DNA from: Krasilnikovozyma curviuscula
Lineage: Eukaryota > Basidiomycota > Tremellomycetes > Cystofilobasidiales > Mrakiaceae
Assembly: GCA_014825775.1 (NCBI GenBank)
Contig: MVAQ01000178.1
Coordinates: forward strand, 1 to 45,502
DNA length: 45,502 bases
Reading direction: 5' to 3'
The notes beneath the pieces were generated by a model. It searched no databases and was not told where the DNA came from. It was given only the letters and a program-made list of their open reading frames with translations. Made by a program: the position numbers and the translations under genes. Below, piece after piece: positions 1 through 10,795 of this stretch (position 1 is its first letter; every line of letters begins with the position of its first letter).

Positions 1-361
1 GATTGTCACCTTTTGTGGGAGATCATGCAGTGAATGTACTCTTTCGAGATGAGAATTGACAAGTGGAAGCAACTTGAATCGCTCGCTGTCGCTGTCGCTG
101 TTGGCGGAAGGGCATTTCGAGTCCTTTTAAGCCTGAATTTTTCCCGTCTGAGAAAAGACTGGTCGTCTTGGTCGTACAGAGAAATATTTAGAACTTGTCC
201 ATTGCGGTTGCTTTGCAGCTGCACGGGCTCGGGGAAAGTTGTGTTGGTTCGAGTTGCGCTAGACGCTAGACAGCAAAACAAACCCGCGGCGCTTCTCCTT
301 TCGTTCTTCAATAAAAGAAATCAATCAGATCAATCACAATCTTTTTATTTTTTTTAATTAT
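1..361. other. Left-edge intergenic DNA, no gene supported
   Basis: Lies downstream of the stop codon of the serine hydrolase gene. Overlapping open frames exist on both strands (about 100 codons each), but their translations are low-complexity or basic and show no domain, signal peptide or splice logic. A short CGCTGT repeat occurs near 86-103. A T-run at 342-356 could belong to a 3' end, but I cannot assign it. Confidence 0.5.
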
Positions 362-2325
362 CTAGCAAGCACCACAGCTAGTAACGTTCCTGCCCAAACT
401 CTTGGCAACGTAGTATCCCAACGCCCTGCGTGCGATGTTGGGGCTCGCCCACTCCCTCGTAGGGTGCACGCGGTTCATGAGGAGAATGAAGAAAGTGTCT
501 GATGCCCTGTCGATTGCCATTGTGGTTCCCGTGAAGCCGGTGTGGCCCGCACACTGCAGAGACTGCATCACACCGCTCCAGTAGTTCTGGTTGAGCTCGA
601 ATCCGAGGCCGTGGGAGTCGCCCTCGTACGCGAAACGCGCATTGAAGTCAGTGAAGATCAGGTCGACGGTGGACGGCTTCAAGAGGCGTGCGCCGCCGTA
701 GGTGCCGTTGTTGAGGATCATCTGCGAGAAGATGGCCAGGTCCTTGGCCGTCGAGTACAGGCCCGCATGGCCGGAGACGCCGTGCAGAGCCCAGGCGTTC
801 TCGTCATGCACCGAGCCTAGCAGAGACCGCAGAACATTGTAAGACACAGCACGGATAGCAAGGGATTGTGGTGCATGGTGCATGAGAGGGAGTGACTTAC
901 CGCGCACAGGTTGGGGTCTCTGTGGTTCCAGCGGTCCCAGAGCAGCAATCTGATACTCGGTTGCAACCAACCGCTTGTAGTCTTCCTTGCTCCACGCACC
1001 CTCGTAGTTCCCTCTGTTGAACTTCGTGTCCTTCATTCCCAGGGGGATGGTGATGTTCTGCGCAATAAGAGTGTCAAGCGCTTGACCTGTCACTGTTTCA
1101 AGAACAATCTGACTTTTATATTTTTGGGTAGGAAAGATACTAAGAATGAGATAGTGCGTCGTGCTATATATGGTCAGAAGAGAAGAACGTACAGGTTCAT
1201 GAAGTTCAAGTCAGAATAGAGGAAGGTGGATCCTGGAGAGTTGATCAGCGCTTGCTCCATGATGGCTTGTCTCTTCTGGAAGAACTTTGGGTAGTTGTTG
1301 TAGAGATTTGGTGATGGATCACTTAAAAGGACGGCGGTATGTGTGTTAGCTTTGAGAGGCTTCGAGAAGCACAGAGCAAAGATATCGATGCGATGGGCTT
1401 ACGCGTCGAATCCACTAGTGTGAGTGAGGAGCATCTCTATGGTCACGTTAGATTTGTTGTTTGCTAAAAAAGAATCAATACTATCAGAGAGATGATCATA
1501 TCCGAAAGGACATGAAGAGCTTAACTCACTGGCAAAGTCTGGGATATAAGTAGCGACGGTGCAGTTTAAGCAAATCTCACCGATCTCAAGCTGTTGCAGA
1601 GCGATGATGGTGGTGAACATTTTGGTCAATGAAGCCACTGTATCATTACGGAAGACGTTAGCTCTAGGAAGCCGCTGGAACACAGAGAGTTGCAAATGAA
1701 AGCGCACGCACTGTCATAAATTGTATCGTCTCGAGTGTCGATTTGATCCTTTGACGGAAGCTCGGTTCCATTTACGTCAGCGTATTTATCTTTTTTTTTT
1801 TTAAGTTCCAAAGAAGAAGCCAGACTCAAGTCAGCCTAGAAATACTTGCACTATGTTGTATATGGGAAGACGAAAGCGACTTACATGATTTTCCAGTAGC
1901 AAAGTGTGACACCACCACATTTTGATGTCCAACGATCACCGTAGCACCAGAGAAAATCGAGTGAATTTCATTGTGGGTAGAAGCAGAATAGTCTGATGGA
2001 ACCAGCTAGTCAGCTGGAGTTTACGAATCTCTCATTGGAATGTGGCCACTCACTTCTCGCAACTTGGTATGCTGTGATATTGGTCTCGAGCTCCTTGAAG
2101 GGTGTCGAGAGTAGTCCTACTGATTCAGGAGTGCCATATTGGAGGGTGGCTTTTTGGAATTGAACGAAAAAAAAAAGGGTACCTCAGCTATGGTTGTGTG
2201 GGAAGAAGAGAAGAAAATAACGCGGCGTCCACCGAGAACTTACTTTGATCTCGAGGCTCGACGGCAGCTGCGATGATACCTTTGAAGCCAGCAGCTCCCA
2301 GAAGAAGTGAATGGAAGAAGAGCAT
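362..2325 (-). CDS. Beta-lactamase-family (class C-like) serine hydrolase, secreted or ER-targeted
   Basis: Predicted beta-lactamase/transpeptidase-fold serine hydrolase of 442 aa. Nine exons: 2325-2244, 2149-2054, 1992-1885, 1789-1712, 1637-1530, 1463-1403, 1321-1193, 1112-901, 816-362; phases agree throughout. The N-terminus MLFFHSLLLGAAGF is hydrophobic and could be a signal peptide or anchor. Motif 1 is MASLTK, with nucleophile Ser124 and Lys127; an LTHTSGFD segment follows. Motif 2 is the Tyr213-Ser-Asp of LYSDLNFMNL. Motif 3 is the His383-Thr-Gly of GHTGFTGT, replacing the KTG of true beta-lactamases. These three motifs define the family (Pfam beta-lactamase); members are mostly esterases or peptidases, so antibiotic hydrolysis should not be assumed. 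The substrate cannot be read from sequence. Exon 4 follows an unusual A-rich acceptor (AAAAG before 1789), the least certain junction. The donor at exon 7 fits best with an AAAAG acceptor before 1112. Confidence 0.88.
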
Positions 2326-2812
2326 GTTTGTGAGATGGTCGTTCGAGCGGACAAAAAGAGTATTTCTGGATTTTTGTGATCCAAAAGGACGCTAGGGGAT
2401 GAGCGCCTCGTTGAGCCGTGCGATGGGAGAGAAACCCGCATGCGTTGAGAGTCGGTAAACCTGCCGTGTGGTGAAAAGTCCCGAGGTTCTCGTAAAAATA
2501 AATAGAAAAAGGATGTATCGGCATAGAAGAGGCAGCAACAAAGTTGGGGTGCATCGCACTGCAAATTGTAAACACAAAACGACAGATCTACGGTTCCAAT
2601 TTCCGATTTCGCCTGGCCCTGCAGTACAAAAAACAACTAACCCACCTACTACCTTATCGAAACACGAGAGAAAAAGGTGCCAGTAAAGCAACCCTGAAAG
2701 AGGATGACCTGCCTTAGACTGTCGATTGTTATATTACTAGGGGTCTCGCGCGGAGCAAAAAGAAAAAAAAGAGAAAAAAAAAAGAATATACGTCACTTAA
2801 CGTAGAAAGTGG
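2326..2812. other. Serine hydrolase upstream region
   Basis: Promoter side of the minus-strand hydrolase gene. Minus-strand open frames run through it (2184-2691), but they overlap the hydrolase first exon in other frames and show no recognisable product. I see no convincing TATA element. Confidence 0.35.
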
Positions 2813-2813
2813 C

Positions 2814-2817
2814 AAAA
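2814..2817 (-). terminator. RNA polymerase III terminator of the tRNA gene
   Basis: A TTTT tract on the minus strand starts seven bases past the predicted discriminator base. Two longer T tracts (minus strand, about 2774-2783 and 2763-2770) lie further downstream and could act as back-up terminators. Pol III terminates at such T runs; placement directly after the tRNA supports a functional gene. Confidence 0.6.
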
Positions 2818-2824
2818 GATATGA

Positions 2825-2906
2825 GCCCCCACCCGGATTCGAACCGAGGCTATTCGCTGTCGCCCGAGATCGAAGGCGAAAGTCCTAACCACTAGACTAT
2901 AGGGGC
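2825..2906 (-). tRNA. tRNA with 11-nt intron, probably tRNA-Arg(TCG)
   Basis: The cloverleaf can be drawn fully: acceptor GCCCCTA with TGGGGGC, D-arm GTC/GAC around TAGTGGTTAG (A box), anticodon stem TTCGC with GCGAA, and T-arm CTCGG-TTCGAAT-CCGGG (B box GGTTCGAATCC). The anticodon loop carries 11 extra bases after nucleotide 37 (TCTCGGGCGAC), the canonical place for a tRNA intron. Standard numbering gives C32, T33, anticodon TCG (34-36), A37. The intron contains CGA, which can pair with TCG as in classical anticodon-intron pairing. The discriminator would be U, which is unusual. CTC (Glu) would need a different stem that does not pair. Identity as a tRNA is firm; the isotype is moderate. Confidence 0.85.
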
Positions 2907-4372
2907 TTTGATGTTTTCTTCTTCAAAAAGAAGTCCTAGATGGGTTTTTGGATGTAGAAGGAGAGCTGCTGAGTCCCATATTTTCCTGCCCTTGCGACAC
3001 TCTGTCTTCTCAATGCTTTTGGCTTTACGATGCTACGTTTTCTCTAAAGTTTTACTCGGGCTATCTACATATCAACAAAAACTGAGTTTTTGTTTTTCCA
3101 CCAGATGGGTTTTCTGCGGGGGTGAGTGCATGTTCATTCAAAATAAAAGTAATAGAACTATGAGTAATACCCGGGGATGCAACATCATTGTGCCTCGATT
3201 CATCGTATATAGCCCTCTTATTATCCTATTCTACAGCTCACCCTCGCCCTTACTTGCTCCCCAACAAATAACAGTTCAAGTCCACCTTCGTCAAAGTATG
3301 TCGTTGCGGCCTCACACCTGATCTCGACGTGGTTGGTCTTTGATTTGGATGGGCTACTTATTGCCTTCTGCTTTCTTAATTTGATTCTACTACTTTGTCT
3401 GTTGATGTTTTAGTTTGTCATTCGTGCTTTCGCAAAACTTTTTCTACTAGATCTCTTCGCGAGACACCTTTCAAAAATTCCTTGCAGTAAGAAAAGACAC
3501 ACAAAACTTTTGTGAAATTCACAAGAAAAAGGAAGACTAGAAACTAGAGGAAGTAAAAAGACAAAAGCGCTTGCCATGCCCCGAAGGGAACGGCAAGCAG
3601 GTAAAGATTGAACGAATGTATGGGCCGAAAGACCCACACACCGAGGGACGTCAGAGTGAAGACCATGAGTCGCTGTGCAATGCTCTTTCATCTCACGGGA
3701 CACGCCAAGTGGTGAAGTTGGTCTGCCGATTCGCAAGGTAAGTATGAAAGGCTACGTCGCAACTTCGCATATACACGGAGCCACGTCTGTAAAAGTCAGA
3801 CGCATACGCCAAAAAAAAACCAAAAACCAAAAAAAAAGTCAGGTGCACGTCGCGCTTGTCAGAGCCCCATCTGTAGTTCATACGTTAGAAAATGCTCCGA
3901 CTGACTTGCTTGAAATTCAACGAGAGGAAGATTTGATTAAGCCAGGGTAGAGTGTCTTTTTGAATTGAGTGCTTGAGCTCCAGAGATCTTCAACGCAGAT
4001 GTTTTCCGCATGTGCGAGCAGGACGCGACGGCATGCCACACACTGATTTTGAGGTGACATTGAAAGCTGGTTCTTTTTTTAGCCAGGTCGTTTAACTGAA
4101 AGACAGCAAGTGTGTGTGCCAGATACTACATCCACATCAGGTCATATCTTGCGTATGTTTGCTTTTTTCTGGGCTGCGGTGCGTGCTCCAAAAAATGGCA
4201 CGCTGGTCGATCCCTCTCCGTCCTCTTCTGATTCCCAACTCCTATCCCCCCCTGCTACCTCCGGGCACCTACACTCCTTTCCAGACAGACTCCACCCCCT
4301 CCCGCGTTCTCTCTCGCAGCACCCCCGTTTCAGACCAGAAAACACGCCAGCAAACGATCGTCCAGAAAAACA
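2907..4372. other. 1.5-kb intergenic region, no gene supported
   Basis: Contains open frames (for example 2908-3321 plus and 3410-3736 minus) whose translations are Ser/Phe/Arg-rich without recognisable motifs or consistent splice sites. The last about 150 bases are C/T-rich and probably contain the promoter and leader of the downstream secreted-protein gene. No repeats or RNA genes recognised. Confidence 0.4.
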
Positions 4373-5327
4373 ATGATGTTCATGCGTGGTCCTCTAGCCC
4401 TGGCCGCTCTTTCTCTCTTGGGTGAGTGCCCCTCTGCTCTGCCCGTGGTATCGGTGTATATAAATACTGCTCGCACCCTCACCGTGCCGTTCCTCCGATT
4501 GCAATGCTGACTGCTGGTCCTCTGTTCATCGTCCCCTTGCTCCTGGCCAACGGAAAGTAGGTTCACGAGCCCTGGCGGCAGTCGACCTCACCTCAGCACT
4601 CCGTCAGTCCCTCTACAAGCGAGCAGACACCTCCTCGTATATCCCGTCCCAATGCACGACCAACTGCACCTTCCTCCTGACCGTGTACTCTGCGTGCTCG
4701 ACCGACTCGTCCTCCGCGACCTGCCTCTCGTCATGTACTGCAACAGGCCTCCCGCAGATCTACGACTGCATCCAGTGTCTGTTTGTCGATGATGTCAACC
4801 CGGCAGATGCTGGTGCAGCCCAGCAGGACGTGAACAATATCGAGGCTGCTTGCGGCCTGATCACAGCGACTGGGTCGACCTCGACAGGCTTCCTACTCCC
4901 AGCTCTCTCTGACGTACAGTAAGCGCAACCCGATTTTTCTCTTGGCTTCATTCACTTTTGATATCAAGAAACTGACGCGTTTGCTTGGGGATTCGTGCGA
5001 TTCTTCAGGACGACCGCAACCACCCTCCTCTCCCTCTCCACCGTCCCCTTCCCAAGCACCACCAGCACCGCTACGGGCGGAGTGACCAGTACCAGCGTCC
5101 AAGGGACAGTCATTGTCCAGTCAACTGCGCTCACCACCGCCTCAGGCACCAAGTCGACCGCAACAGTCACCTCAGTCCAGACGCCGCTCCTCACCATCGC
5201 TGGTTCTGGATCATCGAGCTCTGCGGCCGCGACAAGCTCCATCAAGTCTGCCGGCGAGAAGACCGCTGCTTGGTCCATGGGAATCACCGGTGTCATTGCC
5301 TTCTTGGTGGGTGCTGTCGCCCTGTAA
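4373..5327 (+). CDS. Secreted Cys-rich, Ser/Thr-rich protein with predicted GPI anchor
   Basis: 241 aa from three exons (4373-4421, 4561-4918, 5009-5327). The N-terminus MMFMRGPLALAALSLLG with SRALA is a typical signal peptide. The middle carries eight cysteines in about 100 residues, spaced like a small disulfide-bonded extracellular domain; I see no full CFEM pattern. The C-terminal third is Ser/Thr/Ala-rich (potential O-glycosylation) and ends in a small-residue stretch followed by a hydrophobic tail GITGVIAFLVGAVAL with no charged residue after it, as expected for GPI attachment. This architecture is common in basidiomycete cell-wall and membrane proteins of unknown role. Ligand or enzymatic function cannot be inferred. 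The ATG at 4373 is chosen because it gives the signal peptide; a second in-frame ATG follows immediately. Confidence 0.82.
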
Positions 5328-5357
5328 GACCTCAAGTGATGGGTGGGGTGGCGGAAG

Positions 5358-5387
5358 CCGTCAGCGTCAGCGTCAGCGTCAGCGACA
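5358..5387 (+). repeat. GTCAGC hexanucleotide microsatellite in 3' region
   Basis: About four perfect tandem copies of GTCAGC begin some 30 bases after the stop codon of the GPI-type protein gene, presumably in its 3' UTR. Copy number is likely to vary between strains. No function inferred. Confidence 0.7.
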
Positions 5388-6268
5388 ATCTTGGACCATG
5401 TAGCTGGTGTTTGGGAAACGTTGAGTTCCGTTCAGTATCTGTATTATGACAATCTTTCATCCTTTTCTGTGACAGTAGGCAGTTCTTGTGTTGCTTCGTG
5501 CATTCTTAGGGTTAAGTTTACTTTACTCGCCTTTTCTAAATAATATCATTCTCCCTGGGCCCTGTCCAGCTGTTATCTTCCTCGCTTTCTTTTGGGTTTT
5601 GCACTTAGTATTTATAAATAAGACAAACATCGCCACTTGGCGTTGTCCCGTGAGATGACAAGAGCATGAAAGAGCTATGCATAACGACTCACGATTTACT
5701 CCCAGACCCCCACTTGGTTTTGGGCCCATTCATTAGTTATAGCTTTCCTGGAGAGGGCATGGCGAGCGCTTTCGCCTTTTGCTTCTCTCCTCCTCCGTGA
5801 AACTTTGTGTTTTCTGTTCTTCCTCTCATGGTCATCATTTTTCTGTTTCCCTTTCTTACTCTTTTGCACCCTTTCCTCTCTTGTTTTGATAGTTGATCTT
5901 TCATTTTTTTGTTGGAAAGATGTAATTTTCAATTCGAGAAACAGTAGTCGTCGTCTTGGGCTATTATTGTTTACATTTTTGTAGTGCGATGCGTACCTCA
6001 CCTTCATTGTTTCCTTTACACTGGGACATAATTTCTCTAGAAAAACCTCATACTATTCGCAAATTTGCTTCTTCAGTAATTCTTTTTGTGTTCCTGCCTG
6101 TGGCCTTTTTTGCGAAAGTGATGGAGGTTGTTTTGATCTATCTCACGGCACCGCGCTGTTTTCTTCATTTCACAGCCGTGTGCCCCAGGTATCACAAAGC
6201 TGCTGTTCGATCCATTCCTTCAAGGAGCCTTGACTCTTCTTCGTCCTTTTAGACGACCGAAGCTGAGT

Positions 6269-6309
6269 TTCCTTTCGCCACGAAGCGTCGAAAGTCCTAG
6301 AAAGTGGAA
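6269..6309 (+). promoter_or_regulatory. Possible heat-shock-element cluster upstream of STI1
   Basis: Within about 65-105 bases of the STI1 ATG there are TTC units at 6269 and 6274 and GAA units at 6282, 6290, 6300 and 6307. The 6290/6300 pair has the 10-bp step of a step-type heat shock element. STI1 is a known Hsf1 target in yeast, so an HSE here is expected. The units are imperfectly spaced, so this is only suggestive. Confidence 0.25.
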
Positions 6310-6373
6310 GAAATCAATGCCTCAAGCACGTCGGATTTTGTATCCTTGAACCCTCACCCCATCTATCACAAAA

Positions 6374-8903
6374 ATGTCGACTGTGAGTAATTCATTCTGT
6401 ATCCTGTCCCATCTCTCAGTAAGAAAGCTCAACCTTTCTTCTTTGCTCACTTGCGTTGACGTTTGCAGGCTGAGGAATTCAAAGCTGCTGGAAACAAGCT
6501 CTTCTCAGCAAAAGACTGGAAAGGAGCCATCGAACAATTCACAAAGGTACTTCTTTCGTATTCTGTCGTTTTGTTTGACCTGCATTGTTGTAACTGACGA
6601 GAAGAATGGATTGATATGGTTGCAAGGCCATCGAATTGGACCCGACGAACCACGTACTCTACTCGAACAGATCAGCAGCTTACGGTGGTGCCAAAGAGTA
6701 TACCTCTGCCTTGACTGATGCTGATAAGGTCAGGCTGTGGTGTTCTTTCCTTTTCTGCTCGCTTACTCTATTCTGATACCTGTCTCCATCGATCATTCGT
6801 ACAGACTATCTCCCTTTCCCCATCCTTCTCAAAGGGCTACTCCCGTAAAGGATCAGCTCTTCATGGTTTGAGAGAATACGAGAAGTCGATTGAGTCGTAC
6901 AAAAAGGGACTGGAGATTGAGCCTGGAAGTGCTTTGCTGAAGAAGGGTTTGGAGGAAGTCGAGAAGGCTCAGAAGAGGGAAGACGACGATATCATGGGTA
7001 CGTCAGGACTATCTGTTGCTGAGAGAATTCGAGTAGCAAATTCTGAGGGCTGACGATCTTGATTTCGGGATGAACAGGTGGTATGCCTGGTGGCGGGGGT
7101 GATCCATTCGCCAAGATGTTCAGCGATCCAAATATGATTGGAAAGCTTGCTACTAACCCAAAGACTGCTGAGATGATGAAGGATCCCGCTTTTGCTGCCA
7201 AGGTCGGTGCCAAAACTGTTTTAATATTTTCGCTTGGTCACTGACACTTACCACCCTCAGATCCAAATGATGAAATCCAACCCATCCATGGCTTCTTCTA
7301 TGCTCCAGGATCCACGAATGATGACTGTCCTTGGTGTGCTTATGGGCATCGACATCAGTGGAATGCAACGTCCAGAAGGATCCGATGAAGGAACCCCAGC
7401 GGGAGCTTCTTCCTCAGCACCAACGGCAAAGGATGAAGATGTGCCGATGTCTGCCCCAGAATCAACCCCAGAACCACCCAAAGCAACTCCCAAATCCACC
7501 CCCGCACCTCCCAAAGCAGCACCTGCGCCGGCTCCAGCCGCACCATCAGAAAAGACTGAAGCAGACGCCCTTAAAGCGAAAGGTACCGCCGCGTACAAGG
7601 CGAGAAACTTCCCTGAGGCACTCGAGAACTATCAAAAAGCTTGGGACACGTACCCTCAGGACATCACCTACTTGACCAACTTGGCCGCCGTGTACTTCGA
7701 GATGGGTGACTACGTCAAGTGTATCGAGGTCTGTGAGGACGCTGTAGAGAAAGGCAGAGAGCTGAGGAGTGATTTCAAGGTTGTTGCAAAGTAAGTTTCT
7801 TTCAAATTACTGGTGTTATTTTCCCGAGGCTTTTGCTGACTCCTGGCTTCTTCGCGACAGGGCTCTTGCGAGAGTCGGCACTGCTTACCAGAAGCAGGAT
7901 GACCTCACCAATGCTATCAAGTACTTCTCCAAGTCTTTGACTGAACACCGTACTCCTGATGTTTTAGAAAAGCTCAGACTTGTACGTTTCAGCTCCGACT
8001 GCTTCACGGTTGTGTCTTTGGATAAAGATGTACTGACTGTGTTGGTTTCTCCTATTAAAGGCCGAGAAGGCTAAGAAGGATGCTGATATCGCTGCTTACA
8101 TTGATCCAGCCAAAGCTGAGATCGCTCGAGAAGAAGGAAACACCTTCTTCAAGAAGGGTGATTTCGCCTCTGCTGTCGGATCTTACAGCGACGCCATCAA
8201 GCGATTACCGCAAGTCCAACTCACCTCTTCCTTTATCTCTGTTCAAAGGACTGACCTATTTGGTATTTTACTATTCTAGATCCGACCCCAAAGCGTACAA
8301 CAACAGAGCTGCCGCCTACACGAAACTGGTCGCCTTTCCCGAAGCCCTCAAAGACGCCAACAAGGCCATCGAGTTGGATTCTAAATTCATTAAGGCTTAC
8401 ATTCGTAAATCTCTCGTCTTGTTCGGAATGAGAGACTATGAGAAGGCTGTGGAGGCTTGTCAAGCGGTAAGTTTTCTTCCGTTTGGTATCTGTGCAACCC
8501 CCCTCGATTGAGCCGATGGTTGAACTATGTTTATGTTTGGGATAGGCTACTGATAACGATTCGGAGAAAAAACACACTCGAGAAATTGAAGAGCAGATGG
8601 CGAAGTGCATGAACGAGATTTACAAGCAGCGTTCGAACGAGACTGAAGAGCAGACGTACCAACGAGCGATGAGAGATCCAGAAGTTGCTGTAAGTCGCAA
8701 CTCTTTGTGCCCTCTTTTATATTCCTAACGAGAACCTTCTTTCATCTTGGGAACGACAGCAAATTATGCAAGACCCTGTTATGCAGTCGATCTTACAGCA
8801 GGCTCAGAACGATCCAAGAGCCCTTCAGGATCACATGAAGAACCCGCTCATCCAGGGAAAGATCAACAAGCTGATTGCCGCTGGTATCATCAAGACGCGT
8901 TAA
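6374..8903 (+). CDS. STI1: STI1/Hop, Hsp70-Hsp90 organising co-chaperone
   Basis: 593 aa, close to the yeast Sti1 length, from eleven exons: 6374-6382, 6469-6546, 6627-6728, 6805-6997, 7078-7202, 7261-7790, 7861-7981, 8061-8209, 8280-8466, 8546-8689, 8760-8903. The first exon is 9 nt (Met-Ser-Thr). An N-terminal TPR1 set ([30 protein letters not shown]) binds the Hsp70 tail. A DP1 region rich in DP/NP-Met motifs follows, then a Pro/Ala-rich linker, TPR2A and TPR2B ([35 protein letters not shown]), and a C-terminal DP2 ([12 protein letters not shown], ending [11 protein letters not shown]). The cytosolic protein moves clients from Hsp70 to Hsp90. The intron 8210-8279 begins with GC (GCAAGT), a non-canonical GC-AG intron; splicing there gives the expected [14 protein letters not shown]. 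No frame breaks seen. Confidence 0.96.
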
Positions 8904-9200
8904 GATGGGGAAGGATGATAGTATTCACGGATGTGATTTAGTTGCCAATCGAGACTTTTTGTAACATGAGGATGATCGCGCTGCAAGTATCACTGTCCTA
9001 CTGCTATTCGTTTCTTGTCACCGTAGTCCGTTGCGTTCCACATCATGGTCCTGAGAGAACCGTATTCACTGAATCCCATAGGGAACATGGTGGCGCAAAA
9101 GCAATTGTCATGACGTTGACTATTTTCGGGCATGAATTGTTGCTCTGTGCCTTCCACTCAGTTGACACGTTCAAGCACGACCTTTCTCGTCTGATTCAAG

Positions 9201-10795
9201 ATGGCTCCAGGCCAGTACAATCATTATCTGCCCAAGAAGGTCGAGGTCAAGGTAAGCTGCTGCCCCGAGTTGAGTCCGTTTTGATACCCCTCTGGCTGAC
9301 CTGGCTGCCCTGCCCTGTGTCTGTTGTTTGCTTCCCTTAGGCAAAGAAACACCATGGATATCTTGTTCTCATCTTCATCTGTGGTCTCATCTTTCCTCCC
9401 CTTGGTCAGTCACTCCAAAGCTACCCTTCTCAGGAACGATTGGGAACGAAGCGCTTTCCTCAGCCTTCCATGTTCCTTGCGCCCAGGCATGCCGTTTGAA
9501 CGAGAGCTTCGACTGACATTGGCCCTCTGATGTGTTTGCCTGCTGCAGCTGTAGCAATTCGATTCGGTATTGGAACCGATTTCTGGATCAACCTCTTTCT
9601 CTGTATTTGTGGATGTACGTCCTCTCTTTGCCATTCACGTGGCGGTCCGGTCGTTTCCTTCATTGCTATGCTCGTTTCTGATCTTCATCTTTTTCCAAAT
9701 TCGTACCCTGCTGACTGTGCAGACTTCCCATGTACGTGGTCTCGTTGATTGCTGTCCTCGTTACTTTGGCTCGGCACGTTACCAACCGTTTTGTCTGACC
9801 TGATACCCCCTCTCTTTTACTTTCTGTTTCACCACCTTACAGGCCATATCCACAATTTCTATATTCAAAACATCCGAAACAACTCGAACAAACACCGTAC
9901 GCCTAAATGGGCCGTCAAACACGGCCTCGTTGACCCCACCGAGTCCAATCGTAAGAAAGCCAAGTCTCAGTGGGCCGGACGGTTCGAAGAGCGAAATCCC
10001 CATTCTGCATTGGAGGACCAAGACTTGGAGAATGATCAGGAGGAGACTGAAGCTGAGAGAGAGAGGAGGTTGAGGGGTGATTTCACTTTCGACGGAGCTG
10101 CCGACAGAAGAACAGAGGAAGGGCTTTGGAGAGAGGATGAAGATGCCGAGTACTACAACCCAGATCCTTATCCAGGTGAGCAATGTCTCTTTATAACCGT
10201 TTTGGGTTTGTTCAGAGCTGTCTAGCTATGAAACATAACTGACCTTCGACCACCTCCTGTCGCTCTGTCGCAACTATAGATGGTCAAGCTCCCAACCAAA
10301 AGCACTGGTCGTACCCAGCCAACTTTGCTGGAACATCAGGAGCCACTAATAACAAACAACGTAGTGGAGCTGAGAGACTGGGCAAGAAGGCACCGGTCAG
10401 TTACGACTGCTCCTATTCATGTCGGAAGTTCTGCACCAACTAACAATCGCGCCCGGCCACTATCCTTTTACACATACAGAAGAAGAAAGCCCCAGCCCCT
10501 GCTTGGAACGAAGACGTTCCTGAGTGGGGTAGAGATTATGGTGCTCCGAAGAAAGGGACTGGATCGAATTCCAGGCACTCAACTTCATCATGTCAGTGAC
10601 GTTTTCCTTTCGCCCCTTATTCGCTATAACGTTTCTCTGACGTGTGTTTCCCGCCCTCAAATCTGTCTTGTAGTGAACTCTCAACCATCCCTCGAAGACA
10701 ACTATGGTCGAACAAGGCAACTCGCTGGGTCTGGAAACTCACCAAGGACCGTTCCTCCAAAAGCCGGTGGTGATGGATTGGACCACCAGTTCTAA
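9201..10795 (+). CDS. PMP3: PMP3/UPF0057-type plasma-membrane proteolipid with long hydrophilic C-terminal extension
   Basis: 290 aa from eight exons: 9201-9251, 9341-9404, 9549-9614, 9721-9729, 9843-10175, 10280-10395, 10480-10591, 10674-10795. The first about 75 residues are a PMP3 domain: hydrophobic helix YLVLIFICGLIFPPLAVAI, then TDFWINLFLCICGY, then a short HIHNFYIQNI end, matching the family signature (PPLAV, D-INLLLC-LGY-PG-IHA-Y). Canonical Pmp3 is about 55 aa, shapes membrane potential and cation tolerance at the plasma membrane, and has no tail. Here about 215 charged, probably disordered residues follow (rich in Glu, Arg, Asn, Pro). Exon 4 is only 9 nt (ACTTCCCAT); it restores the frame and yields the expected Tyr-Phe-Pro. 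The splice after it gives Cys where the family usually has Gly, so that junction needs RNA support. Extended PMP3 forms exist in fungi; the role of the tail is unknown. Confidence 0.82.

Larger units (their letters stand above)
5328..6373. other. 3' UTR and intergenic region between GPI-type protein and STI1
   Basis: Apart from the hexanucleotide repeat, I see only T-rich sequence. The minus-strand frame 6007-5696 translates into a Lys/Arg-rich string caused by the pyrimidine tract of the plus strand and is not credible. The last 110 bases contain the STI1 promoter. Confidence 0.4.

Noticed and set aside
2908..3321. 137-codon plus-strand open frame after the tRNA
   Set aside because: Composition is Ser/Phe/Leu/Arg-rich without motif, signal or splice continuation; it starts inside sequence downstream of a tRNA gene and looks like chance.
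5358..5387. GTCAGC repeats as a CRISPR or regulatory array
   Set aside because: Uninterrupted 6-bp tandem units without spacers; a plain microsatellite.
5696..6007. 103-codon minus frame with Lys/Arg-rich product
   Set aside because: The charge comes from the pyrimidine-rich plus strand; no homology pattern, and it sits in the STI1 upstream region.
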